From Diphasiastrum complanatum (lineage: Eukaryota > Streptophyta > Lycopodiopsida > Lycopodiales > Lycopodiaceae), in assembly GCA_029204225.1 (NCBI GenBank), contig CM055094.1, positions 24,202,541-24,266,540 on the forward strand: a stretch of DNA of 64,000 nt, read 5' to 3'. Position numbers and translations under genes: made by a program. The notes below the pieces were generated by a model. That model worked only from the letters and a program-made list of their open reading frames with translations. It searched no databases and had not been told where the DNA came from. Numbering within the stretch: the stretch's first letter is position 1; each line of letters begins with the position of its first letter. Shown piece after piece: positions 54,318 through 64,000 of this stretch.

Positions 54318-55202
54318 CTATTGAGAAATCTTATCGTAGAATTTAGGCTTGCCTTCAATAAAGGCCACTCTTTGATTCCTAGCATTGGCCTCTTGAATGA
54401 CCACTTTCCTCGCTTGCCATTGTGTGTGTTAGGTCGTCATCCATAAAAAGAAAAGATCCTTTGAGCTTAGCTCGAAGGCGTAAAGCAGAATTACGTTGTT
54501 CAATGGAGCGAAACTTTATGAATAGGACCTTATCATCAAATTTGCTCTGCCAAGCAGTGTCAAATCCCTCCAGATTATGTGCAAGTTTAGACACAAGAAG
54601 GTCTTTCGCCTCATCAAGTGCCTTGTTTCCATTAGGGATACCCCTAACTCGTATATTAAGAGCCTTCTTGGCTCTTCACTAACGAAGGCTGAACTTGGTT
54701 AGAGGAATTACCAGCTTGCTTAAGAACTGAAGCCCAAGTACGAGTGTCTTCCACTTCTTTTGCCAAAGATGAGATTTTATTTTCCACATCTTGCTGTGAA
54801 TGAGTGTCCTGTATCCCTTTCTCTTTCATCCTGTCAATGGTGCTTTGTAAATCTTTAGTTTGTAGACTGACCCTGGTAAGTTCTCCATGAAGTGTTTGAC
54901 TTTGTAAATGCAATTTTCCGATAAATTGGAACACTTCTTTGAATTGGTGTTGTAGGTAGCTTGAGAGATTCAAAGTCAGATAAGTTGCTAGGTTGTAATT
55001 GTTCAGCATGGATATGGTAAGCAAGGCAGGAATCTGTATGAGATAGTTGCAATGGAGAATGAGGTGGTGAGAAGGACAGACCGGCAAACGAAAGGGAAGA
55101 GCCAGCGATGGCTGACTGGCCATCAAAATGGCCATCAGAAGCCTGGTCAAGAAAAGCATGGGAAGAGTGGGGTGAAGCTCCATCAGATTTGGTAGAGGCC
55201 AT
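54318..55202 (-). pseudogene. LINE ORF1 (copy C)
   Basis: Start ATG 55202 (MASTKSDGASPHSSHAFLD), TAG at 54318-54320, with at least two frameshifts. A Ser/Pro-rich N-terminal part is followed by a helical segment (FQFIGKLHLQSQTLHGELTR, DLQSTIDRMKEKGIQDTH, ISSLAKEVEDTRTWASVLK), then the RRM-like part (DDKVLFIKFRSIEQRNSALR) and a C-terminal part (FLFMDDDLTHT, EGKPKFYDKISQ). Same layout as ORF1 of copy A. Confidence 0.8.
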
Positions 55203-55702
55203 ATTCAGACCTTCCTCTTGCTGTCAAATTTGCTCAGAGAATGAAGATCCAGCGCAATTTTGGGCTTGCTTTGTTGAATCTCCTCTATCCGTGAGGCTCC
55301 CAAGCACTCAAAAATGTAGGTAATGGTCTCTTCAGATGATACTCCACTGAAAACTGAGTGACATTCGCACTTCTCAGCTGCAGCAGTAGCGATGGAATGC
55401 CTCAAATCGAGGATAGAGAGTAACTTGTGAGTCAACACGTGTTCAGAGGTCACGTTGTTAGGTAGGATGTATCTTCAGTGATCGCGATCTGCTAAGAGGG
55501 CCGATTTCAGACAGCTGAACGGCAATCAAGCCCCCCTTTGAAGTAATGTTACAAACTGTACTTTGATGGCAATTCTATGTGACAATGTAATGGAAGGTGG
55601 AGAGGAAAAAGTACGAAGAATCGAGGGGGGCAGCAGCAGCAGCCATCGCTGGGAGGAGGCAACCATCACCATGATCATGGGAGGGAGGCCATCACCATGA
55701 CC

Positions 55703-55708
<6 letters not shown>

Positions 55709-55746
<38 letters not shown>
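55709..55746. repeat. (GA)n tract joining LINE E tail to LINE C 5' end
   Basis: About 38 bases of GA; the 5' untranslated region of copy C, with a near-duplicated CCATCACCATGA block, ends directly against it. Confidence 0.95.
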
Positions 55747-55747
<1 letters not shown>

Positions 55748-55935
55748 AAGCATTTACATAGTTCCTCTTGCTTAAGCAAGACCAAACCATTGGAAACCTT
55801 TATTCATTAGCCAAGAAGGTAAAGTATACCTGAGAAGTAGATTACAGTACAGTAAAGCACCATAAAGCAAGACTTATTTCAAGACATCAAGCTGGTACCT
55901 GCCACCAACTCACAACAGAAACCACGCAAGTTAGT
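55747..55935 (-). mobile_element. LINE copy E, 3' end only
   Basis: Contains the 3' box and hairpin TCTTGC-TTAA-GCAAGA (55766-55781) about 20 bases from the GA tract, followed by GACCAAACC. No ORF2 coding is seen, so it is a strongly 5'-truncated copy. The right border is uncertain. Confidence 0.65.
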
Positions 55936-57928
55936 ATGTGAGGAAGATAGGTGTCAACGCTGAATGTCAGTTGTTATCCATGTACAAAATAAGCATTGCT
56001 ACTTAAGAACTTAGTTAGAATAAAAAATTCTTAGTCCCATTCACTTGTGAATTTTAGCGATAGGCTAAGCTGTCATATTACTATATCAGGGCGAAAGCCA
56101 TGCTGATCAATGTAACAGGCGTTAGTCCATATCAATCATTAATCTTTAGTATATATCAAATCAATGATAGGACACTTGCAACATGTGCAAATCGTTTTCA
56201 CAAAAAGATTTTAGGTTGAGCAAGGACACACGTACAACGGTATTAGGGCAAATCCATGCCATACTAACCCGTGGACCCATGAATGAGTTGTGTAATGGTG
56301 TCAAAACCCCTTGAGCATATCCATGCTTTCCAAGGGTGTTCAAGCTCGACTACTAGTCTAATTACTAGTGTTAACTTGAAAGGGCAAGTGCAAAATTTAC
56401 AAAGTTATTTAAGCTGCCGTGTTTTAGAACAAGGGAATAAAAACCTTTGGCTTGTATAGTCTCAATCGATATGTTAGGGAAAATCCATGTCATTCTAACA
56501 TTAGAGACTATAACGACCCTTGCGCAAATCCATGCATTCCAAGAGTAGTTTAAGCCAAAAACGAGTACTATTACATGTCTTGGGTTAGTTCGATAATAGA
56601 TTGAAACTCATCGTGTAAGCAATAAGAAAGCTACGTTAATGGCAAAGCAAACTTATGGAGTTGAGGAGAATCTTGTTATTATAATGTCTTTAATTTTTTC
56701 GAGGTGGTGATACTCTTTGCTAGCAATGGTAAAGCTCATACTTGAATAGTGGTGGAAGCGTAATCCTGTGAAGATGCCATGATGTATTTGCTACTATCGA
56801 ATTACCGCTACTATCGATTCTTCATGCATTACCACAACAATACTTTATCGGTGAGTTAATTAACATAAAAGCGACAATTGAGTTGTCTGCCAAACGTCAT
56901 CAATCACAGCCAATACTATCTATCAACAACGATTTCTTCATTTGATCTATAGGAGCATAAGGTAAAGGTGTAGTACCCGTGATTGGTATATGCTTCAATG
57001 CTAATGAAAGATAAGAGTAAAGTCTCAGTAGAGTAGACTGCAAGAACCTTTCATAAAAGAGTTACATTCCATTTAATGTGTTTAAAGCTATCATTCAGTT
57101 AAGTGATGGTATCAAAGAAAGGATAAAGATGTCAGCAATTGAATGGCCGATCTAATAAACATAGGGTGGGTATAAACCACTTCACGTAACCGTACATAAC
57201 AGTAGCAATGATTAGTATGAGCAGGATTAAAAATGACTGTCAGCGTCATTTTATTACAACAAAAGAGCTTTATAAACTGGAATGGAATGTATAACTTCAA
57301 AGCGTCCGTGGTGAGACATTAAGCTATCACTATGAAGCGATAAATATGCTTGTTCCCACATTGAGTTATTGTGACCATCGCTGGTTTTCCAGCGCACTAC
57401 CACGTTTGTAGTTGTGAGCAACTCAATATACAATATGTGCATGAAGCCATACATCAAGCAACATGCTTACTTCGCTGATTATCAGCGCTGCCTTTGCTGT
57501 TTTACAGCGCACTTTTACAACTAAATGAAAACGATAGGTAAATCGTGTTCATACCTGCAAGAGCTCTTGAAGGAAGCGACAAATCATGTGGAAGATGGGT
57601 GCTGTCCAACATTCACAAACACTTTGAAAGCATTGGTAGGAAGTAGAAGAGGAGAAGAGGTGGAGAAATCACAAAGAATGGCAGTGTATCAATAGCTAAA
57701 TCGTGAGCTTACCGCGAAACTTCGTGGAAGGAACCAAACCTTCCCTTGTGTATGAAGCAAATTATAATAACCATTGGATGACACAAGGGTAAGTCGTAAC
57801 CGTTCATTGAAGAGGCTTTATTTAAAAAAAATTCCCGCTAAAAAGTTTAGACCATTTAGGGGTATGCCTTTTGAAGGTATATTGCCAACTTAAAGCAAGA
57901 GGGGGTGATATGAAATTAGATACTACCC
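55936..57928. other. Intron DNA, no gene; weak direct repeats
   Basis: Two related blocks lie at about 56236-56340 and 56469-56560, sharing TTAGGGCAAATCCATG-like and CAAATCCATGCATTCCAAG-like segments. Near 57380 and 57475 are short hairpins around CCAGCGCACT and CAGCGC. Nothing coding recognised. Confidence 0.5.

Positions 57929-57970
<42 letters not shown>
57929..57970. repeat. (GA)n tract at the tail of LINE D
   Basis: GA repeat with one GC; on the right it is fused to the last codons of LINE ORF2 with no 3' untranslated region. Confidence 0.95.
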
Positions 57971-57977
<7 letters not shown>

Positions 57978-57984
57978 GGCCGAC

Positions 57985-60180
57985 TACATCTAGGCTTTTT
58001 CCGCGGGTGCACAGCGATAGGAATCTCATCATCGGAGTCATCAGCATGTGCTCGAGTTCGAAAGAAGCCAGTGAGAAGCAGCTGCTGGGAGTCTAACCCC
58101 AGGTGATCTGGTACAGGCAGATGAGACTGACGGAGAGTAAGCATCTCACGAACAAGAAGTCCCAAGCAACGAGCATTAGGATAGGAGACAAAACTGCGAA
58201 GTGTATGCGGGCCATCGTGAAAGAGACAATAATACCTCCCCCATATCTCATAATACAACGGACATCTGAGTAGGAAATGGGCTTCATCTTCACCTCTTGC
58301 AATAAGCACAAGCGACATAGACGACGCTCCTGGGGGATATCCCATGCATGACCGGCCTCAATAGCAAGCTGATGAGAGGAAATGAGCAACTGTCCAAGAC
58401 GATAGCGCAGGTCGTGTAATAGGGGCTGTGAGAGATAGAGCGGCAACAATGGCAAACCAGAAGGATCCAGAGAGAGGAAGTGTGTCTAGTAACAGCTCAG
58501 TCGAATGCGGGAAGGTGGGAGGGAGCTCCAAGTCTGCTGCATATATCGATGGAATAAATAGCCTCAGATATATGAATGCGTACTACGAGGAAGATCCATG
58601 ATAGAGATGCCCAGATGTTGTAAGAGATCAGACGCATGTTGGTACCAAGATAGCTTGGCATGGGAATAAGCTGGACACGTGAAGAAGTAACCGCAACAAC
58701 TATGTATCTATCTGAGTGAGATGCACGAATCTCCTGAATCCGCTGAAGAAAAAGAATAAGGCGGAAAAAGCCCTCAAGGATGTTTGGAGGAGTAGCAAAC
58801 TCAGCACATAGGATATCATGAGGGGTGGTAGTCTTGGCACGTATCATGCGACCCAACATAGTGGGCTGAATGTGGGAAATGCCTGCCCAGTCCCAAAGAG
58901 AAAGCCCTGGCAACCAAATCTCGGAGGCATACATCAGTGTTGGAACCACCCGTGTGTGAAACAACTGGCATCTACTAGCGGGATGAAAAATATGATTCAT
59001 TGTACAACCACGCTCGAATTGGACCAATGCTCAAAGACCAGAGGAAATGTGCGCAAATGCAGCCTGGCGCAAACCAAGAAGGGGCTCAGTAAACAAGACT
59101 CCCAAGTAAGTATAAGAGGCAACAATGTCAACTTCCTGGCCGTCATAGAAGAATTGATAAATGTGAAGGCTTTGTCGATTGGTGTTGAAAATCATGATCT
59201 TCATCTTTTTTAAGTTAACAGAGAGATGCCAAGCAACACAAAACCGATGTAAGACCTGTAAGTGACACTGCAACCCTTCTGGTGTGGGAGAAACCTGAAC
59301 AATGTCATCATTAAAAAGCAGAATGGGGATGAGCAAATGAGCCAACGGGCAACCTTCTTCACCTTCTTCACGAATGAGGCGCTTAGGATTATCAATATAA
59401 AGTGCAAACAATGGAGGGGACATTGGACAGCCTTGCTTGACACCAACAATGCTACGGATGGGAGAAGACAAATCAGTATCCAGCCGAATACGTGCTAGAA
59501 CTCTTTCATACAGAGCAACCACTGCCGCGAGAATAGAGTCGGAAAAGCCAAGCTAACGTAGTCCATCAAACGATGACGGGGAACAGTATCAAAGGCCTTA
59601 GAGAGCAACAAAACAAGCAAATACCTTCTTTCCCATATGCTTTGCCTCCTCAATGATAGTACGTAGAGTGAGGACATGATCAAGAGTGCTATAACCATAG
59701 CGGAAGCCAGCCTGGCCAGTCGCATACAATAGTCGAGAATCAGCCTTTGCCGTAACGAAGTTCTGGAGAATAGTGGCGTACAACTTGGCCATGGTATGAC
59801 CAATCATAATAGTGCGATAGTTGTGGACATTCATGGCATCGTCTGCTTTAAGAATGGGATGAAGGAGATTGGTGGCCCAAGGTATGGGGAAACCATCAAC
59901 AACAGAGCGGTTGAAACATCGAGCTAGGAAAGGGGAGGCGAGTCTGGCAATTAGTTTGAGGAGCTCGGCTGAAAGGAGGTCAATGTCAGAGGTGCGATTG
60001 TTCTTGAGTTTGTAGATGGTGGCTTCAACCATGTCAGGAGAAAAGAGGTCACAGTGTGTAGGACGAGAAGAAAGAAAGATGGAAGGGTGAGCAGTTGTAT
60101 ATAGGTTGGTTGCATAGTCGACCCAGGATTGAAGAGGGATGGGTGCAATGGATAGGGGCTTATGAAGAAAGATCTTCCAA
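57985..60180 (-). pseudogene. LINE ORF2 RT and C-terminal part (copy D)
   Basis: Readable in order: LQSWVDYATNLYTTAHPSIF, NRTSDIDLLSAELLKLIARL, NLLHPILKADDAMNVHNYRT, ATGQAGFRYGYSTLDHV, KAFDTVPRHRLMDYVSLAF, VGVKQGCPMSPPLFALYIDN, then LLFNDDIVQVS where YADD is expected, SVNLKKMKIMIFNTNRQS, and the C-terminal knuckle CRLC...EDEAHFLLRCPLYYEIWG split by a frameshift. It ends DSDDEIPIAVHPRKKPRCSR just before the GA tract. The changed motif C and the frameshifts make it inactive. Confidence 0.9.
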
Positions 60181-60184
60181 TCTA

Positions 60185-60774
60185 AAGAGGGTGCTACAGA
60201 AGACGAACAGGTGGTAGATGATCTCAGGATAGAATGATTTGGTCTCACATACTTCTTGCTCGAGAGTAGGTACTTTCTGTACATGTTCCACCGTCTCATG
60301 AAGCCGCTGTTGAAGAACGGGAATCTGGACAGTGCACTCAACAATGTCATGTATCTGGCACTCAAGTAGGGGAAGCTTACTCATGGATGCCTTAGTATCC
60401 TCAATAGCACGGGAGATATTAGGGATGATGTCCCTCTGCAAAGCACTAAGCGCAGCACGAAGAGAAGCAATTTCAGTTTGTTGAGCGTCAATCGTGGCAG
60501 TCTTAGTAAGCAAATCCGCACGAAGTTCATTGAGTTGTGAAAGAAAAGCGGCAAATTGCTTAGAAATGTACTCATTCAACGAGGAGATGTTCTCGGGAGT
60601 GTTGTGCCGTGTGTAGATGTGGCATGTGTCTCCCATAGCAACTGAGGACGAAGCAGCGACCTGTGGCAGTGGAGGGCTGACAGAATCGGTAGGCATGGTG
60701 GATGCACTTTCCAAAGTACGAAGACGTTTGCGAGAGCCTGTAGACATAAACTTCTTAGCACGCTTTGTGCGCAA
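60185..60774 (-). pseudogene. LINE ORF1 N-terminal half (copy D)
   Basis: Open from ATG 60774 (MRTKRAKKFMSTGSRKRLRT) for about 190 codons: MGDTCHIYTRHNTPENISSL, FLSQLNELRADLLTKTATID, NISRAIEDTKASMSKLPLLE, VLQQRLHETVEHVQKVPTLE. It is the intact form of the helical region damaged in copy A. A frame change near 60230 and the deletion at 60180 end it before the RRM-like part. Confidence 0.88.
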
Positions 60775-61212
60775 GACAAAGCCTGGAGGAAGGCGAAGCG
60801 AAGCCGTAGGATGATTTGCAGGAGATAGATGAGAGAGGAAGCAAAACCCTAATCAAGCAGTTTTAAGAAAATGAGCGTAACTTTGTCATACGAAGTCCGA
60901 TTGACCCGAAAATTGATTCAGATCGAAGGTAAGACAGAGCACTACGAAGTTGTCAAACTGTACTTGCATTACGGTACGGATCAGTACGGACTGTACGGAT
61001 TTTACAGACGGAGAAAATTTTGAGATCAAGAAAATCCAATTTTCAAAACTCAAATTGCTGAGGATCTATTGCAAAAGGATAGCAGCAATGAAATCTTGAG
61101 AAACAAGCTTAGAATAGCTAAAAGTGATGCAAGAAAGTGTCATGCACAAAAAAGGTAGATCTAGCCACAAAGAAAGCTAGAAAGAAGTGAGAGTTGCATG
61201 GAGATGGAAACG

Positions 61213-61213
<1 letters not shown>

Positions 61214-61267
<54 letters not shown>
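61214..61267. repeat. (GA)n tract joining LINE F tail to LINE D 5' end
   Basis: About 54 bases of GA between the 5' end of D and the 3' end of F. Confidence 0.96.
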
Positions 61268-61272
<5 letters not shown>

Positions 61273-61542
61273 GTAATGTCTTAGAGGTACCCGAGGGTAC
61301 AAAAGATAGAGTAAATGTACATCTCAAGTGTGTATGACACTCTAGAAACGTGTAATGATCCGATAAGTAGCCTCGACCTGTAATGGAGTAACTAAAAACT
61401 TTGCAAGTATAGTCTGGTGAAAAATAGAAGGTTTCGCTCGAATCATACGTGAAAGCATAGTAATTTGCAGGCGAGATATATCAGCTCACTCAAAGGAGGT
61501 GAGACTTGTACACCAAGTCATGCTGCATACAAGACGACATTG

Positions 61543-61545
<3 letters not shown>
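61268..61545 (-). mobile_element. LINE copy F, 3' end plus ORF2 fragment
   Basis: Hairpin GTACC-CGAG-GGTAC at 61287-61300, 20 bases from the GA tract, then GTAATGTC-box neighbours. From about 61330 the minus strand gives pieces of ORF2 (DISRLQITMLSRMIRAK, in other frames FHQTILAKF), matching copy C after the RT. The zinc-knuckle region between them is deleted. The 5' truncation abuts the next GA tract. Confidence 0.8.

Positions 61546-61588
<43 letters not shown>
61546..61588. repeat. (GA)n tract joining LINE G tail to LINE F
   Basis: About 43 bases of GA. Confidence 0.96.
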
Positions 61589-61591
<3 letters not shown>

Positions 61592-61815
61592 TATTAATGT
61601 CTTTTCCATGCCATAAGGCATAAAAGACCAAAAGGAGTACATGTCCAATATGTGAAAACCATGGGAGCGTATATAAACGTCTCCTAGAAAAAACTATGCA
61701 TAAAAAGATGAGTAATAGAGCTGTAAATTACAAACTGCCAATTGTCCATAAATGGGAGCAAAATAGCTGCCAGGAGTAGAGTAATATCATCTAGCGCTGC
61801 TGCTGAAACACCTTA
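61589..61815 (-). mobile_element. LINE copy G, 3' end only
   Basis: Box CTTTATTAATGTC and hairpin ATGCC-ATAA-GGCAT (61608-61621), followed by AAAAGACC. About 200 bases of 3' untranslated sequence without coding. The border on the right is approximate. Confidence 0.7.
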
Positions 61816-62030
61816 GATACTTGGTGTTCTTTGCTATTTTATTAAAAGTTTAGGAGCTTGATTGATACTCGTGATGTAACCTAGAACAACTAAAAAGTTT
61901 AGAACTCATGTTTTATTCTCACTAGAAGGCTTGGTTTATGTGAAAGAGTTTGTTTTGCTTATTAGTTGGCTAGTGACATGTTGTTTACAATTCTTGTGTG
62001 ATGAAGTTGCAAAGGTGAATTGGATCGCAG

Positions 62031-62100
62031 GTGTGAAAGTGGTGACTGTGTTCGATGCCATCCAATCTGGTTTGCCTAATAGCATGGAAACATTTGCCAG
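62031..62100 (+). CDS. YacP-like NYN-domain protein, next exon
   Basis: 70-base exon between GATCGCAG and GCCAG|GTTTAG. Joined to 43339 it continues the domain in phase: SAIK-GVKVVTVFDAIQSGLP, then NSMETFA. The family motif here is GVKVVVVFDAMMSGLP, with the second predicted catalytic Asp in VFDA. The next conserved segment (usually with SCADxWIEKEV) is not seen before 64000, so the gene goes on past the window. The join implies an intron of 18,691 bp. Confidence 0.8.
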
Positions 62101-64000
62101 GTTTAGTAATAAGTTTGCATGGATTGTGATCTTTTAATGATTAATATAGGAAACGTTGTTGTGAGATCATCAACAGTCGCACCAAAATGAGGATTGACGT
62201 TTTTGTATGGCAAAGGAATAATATTGGTATAACCAAGATTAAGATTGGCACCTAGTTTTTGTGAAATATTAGTAAATGCAGAATTTTAAGCTTGACATCA
62301 TCAACAACATCACGTCTTTGAATTGTCGCAATGTTTGCACCTTTTGTTAGGTACTTTGATGTATGGCAGATAAAACGTTGTCCGAATTGCTTAAAATTTA
62401 TTTAAGATTTTCTCCATTCCAATGTTCACCTCATTGGTAGGCCCGATATTTTAGAGGCCATATCATTTGTTGGCTTGAGCTGAATAGTTTAGCTTTTTAC
62501 AGTTCTGAAATCCGAGCTCAAACGAAAGATACGGGAGTTCAAAAAATTGGTGAAGTAAAACAAAAATATCACAAATTATTAAAAGAAAAGGGGTCCTAAG
62601 GGCTGGTAGAGTGAGTAATGATTACACAAGTAATGATAGTTGCAAAATACTGTGCTAGTTGAACTAATTGAGTACTTATGCTTTGACTGCACTGAAATCA
62701 ACATTCAAACAAGAAAGATATAAAAATGAGTAAACTTAGAAAAGGGGCTATAAAAAATCTATGAACTATATTTGATAAACTTTCGATTCCTTAAAACATG
62801 GGCTCGTGAAAGAAAAATGTTGCTATTGATGAGAACATTATAGGGAATGTTATTCCTACATATGAAATAACCAAAATTCGTAACAACTGCCGAGGGGACT
62901 CAAGGAGCATGTAATTATCCCATGTGCTCAATAACGGTAATGCTAAGTATAGCCGTGGTGTTAAATTAGAATAGAATCAATCAATAAGATAGTTAATAAC
63001 TTGGCTTGAACAACCACACTATATTTTGTGAATAGCGGGACTTGTAGTAATGGTTGTAAGGCCCAATTTGGCAAAATAAGGACCCAAACTCATATAAGAG
63101 GTACAAAGGACCACTATAAATAGCTGAGATCATGCTAAATTCGGAGGCTATTCTACTTTTGTCTGGTTTTGAAATTTGGCTTTTGAGAGCTATGGATTTT
63201 GCCAATGGATGGTTCATGTATCTACAATCACATGGGGGTTTATCATGCCCTAGTTTTAGACTTGATGTATTGGACGATCAATAATAATGAAGTATCTTAT
63301 CTTGCTTTGCCTAATTTGGTGAATTTTTTTCTAATCTGTCTAGTTTTTTTGATTTCTTGCTGTTTTCTCGATTTCTTGCTTATCATGCTAATTTGATGTT
63401 TAAGAATGGATCGTATGTTAGGATGCTATGATTGGCACATGACATCTTAAGTGTTGATGTTCCGTATAATTTTGATGCCATTGATGTTTCAGCTGCACAG
63501 TGCATATCCTCAAAATACGAGGACATCTTTAATTGGAGAGTTTACGGAACATACAACTTGCAATATATTCTGGTTAGATGAACTAGATAATTAGTTTTCA
63601 GATTGCGGACATACCTTTGGATGTATTTGAAGAGTGCATTAGTGGCTTTCACTGTGATTTTAGGGCGGTGACATGGTGGAGGACTATGTTATCTGATATT
63701 GTAGGGCATGTGTTACACATTGGATTTAGACAGGTTGTGATAGGTATGCAATGCATTACATAATAACTGGATATATTTGTAGTTTATAGTAGGTTGGCAC
63801 TACTTCAACCTATTGGTACAAGTTCTTCGAGTTTTCTTATTTACTTATTGATTTGAAGACCGATGAAATTGTACCGCAGTGGGTAGTTAGATTGAGAGGG
63901 CTAGTTGGGTACAAAGTTGCTCCCTTTAGGGAACCACCCTTGTCATTGTGCTTTAGCTTCTACATTGCCGTATAGATACCCACATTAATACTTGATTTTG
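62101..64000 (+). other. Unassigned, probably intron of the YacP-like gene
   Basis: No family motif of the expected next YacP exon. 63602-63746 is open (ADIPLDVFEECISGFHCDF) between TTTTCAG and ATAG|GTATGC and could be an exon of unknown nature. 63113-63124 holds a CTATAAATAGCT TATA-like site in a block that might be an old LTR. None is well supported. Confidence 0.35.

Larger units (their letters stand above)
50595..55708 (-). mobile_element. LINE copy C, full length
   Basis: The most complete LINE: 5' untranslated region 55708-55203, ORF1 55202-54318, ORF2 endonuclease about 54310-53154, RT and C-terminal part 53153-50898, 3' untranslated region with hairpin (50615-50626) to 50595, and GA tracts on both ends. 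RT is open for 751 codons, but ORF1 and the endonuclease have frameshifts, so the copy is probably inactive. It differs enough from A, B and D to be another subfamily. Confidence 0.92.
57971..61213 (-). mobile_element. LINE copy D, ORF1-ORF2 deletion
   Basis: 5' untranslated region about 61213-60780 (with a triple CCGTAC motif near 60960-61000), ORF1 60779-60185, then a deletion that joins ORF1 to the RT region of ORF2 (60180: DWKIFLHKPLSIAPI), removing the RRM-like part and the whole endonuclease. RT and C-terminal part go on to 57985. Same subfamily as A and B. Confidence 0.9.
43340..62030 (+). other. 18.7-kb intron filled with antisense LINEs
   Basis: Inferred from the phase-matched exons on both sides and their continuous family motif. 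About 14 kb of it is LINE sequence, every copy on the strand opposite to the gene. 43340-44180 shows no other feature. Confidence 0.72.

Overview
This window is nuclear DNA of a vascular land plant with a repeat-rich genome; I cannot name the species. The evidence is plant-type Ty1/copia and Ty3/gypsy elements with initiator-Met tRNA primer sites, an intron-containing hAT transposase of the plant DUF659 kind, two recognisable plant gene pieces (an L-gulonolactone-oxidase-like exon and a YacP/NYN-domain gene), and pyrimidine-rich GT-AG introns. Nothing prokaryotic is present. Almost everything that codes is a transposable element, and nearly all of it is broken.

Layout. 1-10148: stacked copia elements on the + strand: an RT relic, a second relic with integrase, a nearly whole element (2276-7509) with LTRs and gag-pol but no RT palm, and a shorter relative (about 7510-10148). 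10149-16450: mostly unassigned AT-rich DNA with a strong hairpin (12022-12254), a CACGCG palindrome cluster (about 13066-13290), a small MITE (14375-14541) and a LINE endonuclease relic (minus strand, 14706-15330). 16450-17652: copia gag/protease relic. 17691-25385: a six-exon hAT transposase pseudogene on the minus strand; one of its introns holds a gypsy element (18335-23284) with two 479-bp LTRs and a perfect ACAAT target duplication. 26250-28110: copia and gypsy scraps. 30441-30872: L-gulonolactone-oxidase-like exon. 31560-33389: 5' part of another gypsy element. 33709-35065: three tandem copies of a unit of about 490 bp. 36648-39900: a LINE with an inverted 5' part. 39890-42420: two gypsy halves sharing one LTR.

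43179-62100: two exons of a YacP-like NYN-domain gene (+ strand) bracket an 18.7-kb intron. The intron is packed with at least seven LINE copies, all on the minus strand. They lie head to tail and each ends in a (TC)n tract, read as (GA)n on the + strand. The LINEs encode an ORF1p with a long helical region and an RRM-like part, then ORF2p with endonuclease, reverse transcriptase and a C-terminal zinc knuckle. Only copy C (50595-55708) keeps a long open RT reading frame.

The most novel signal is in those LINEs. Five copies with a preserved 3' end carry a short stem-loop about 20 bases before the (TC)n tail. Its stem sequence differs from copy to copy while pairing is kept. New copies also appear to have landed in the (TC)n tails of older ones. 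I infer a lineage with a microsatellite tail instead of poly(A) that prefers microsatellite targets, and an RNA hairpin its reverse transcriptase may recognise. 62101-64000 holds no gene I recognise.
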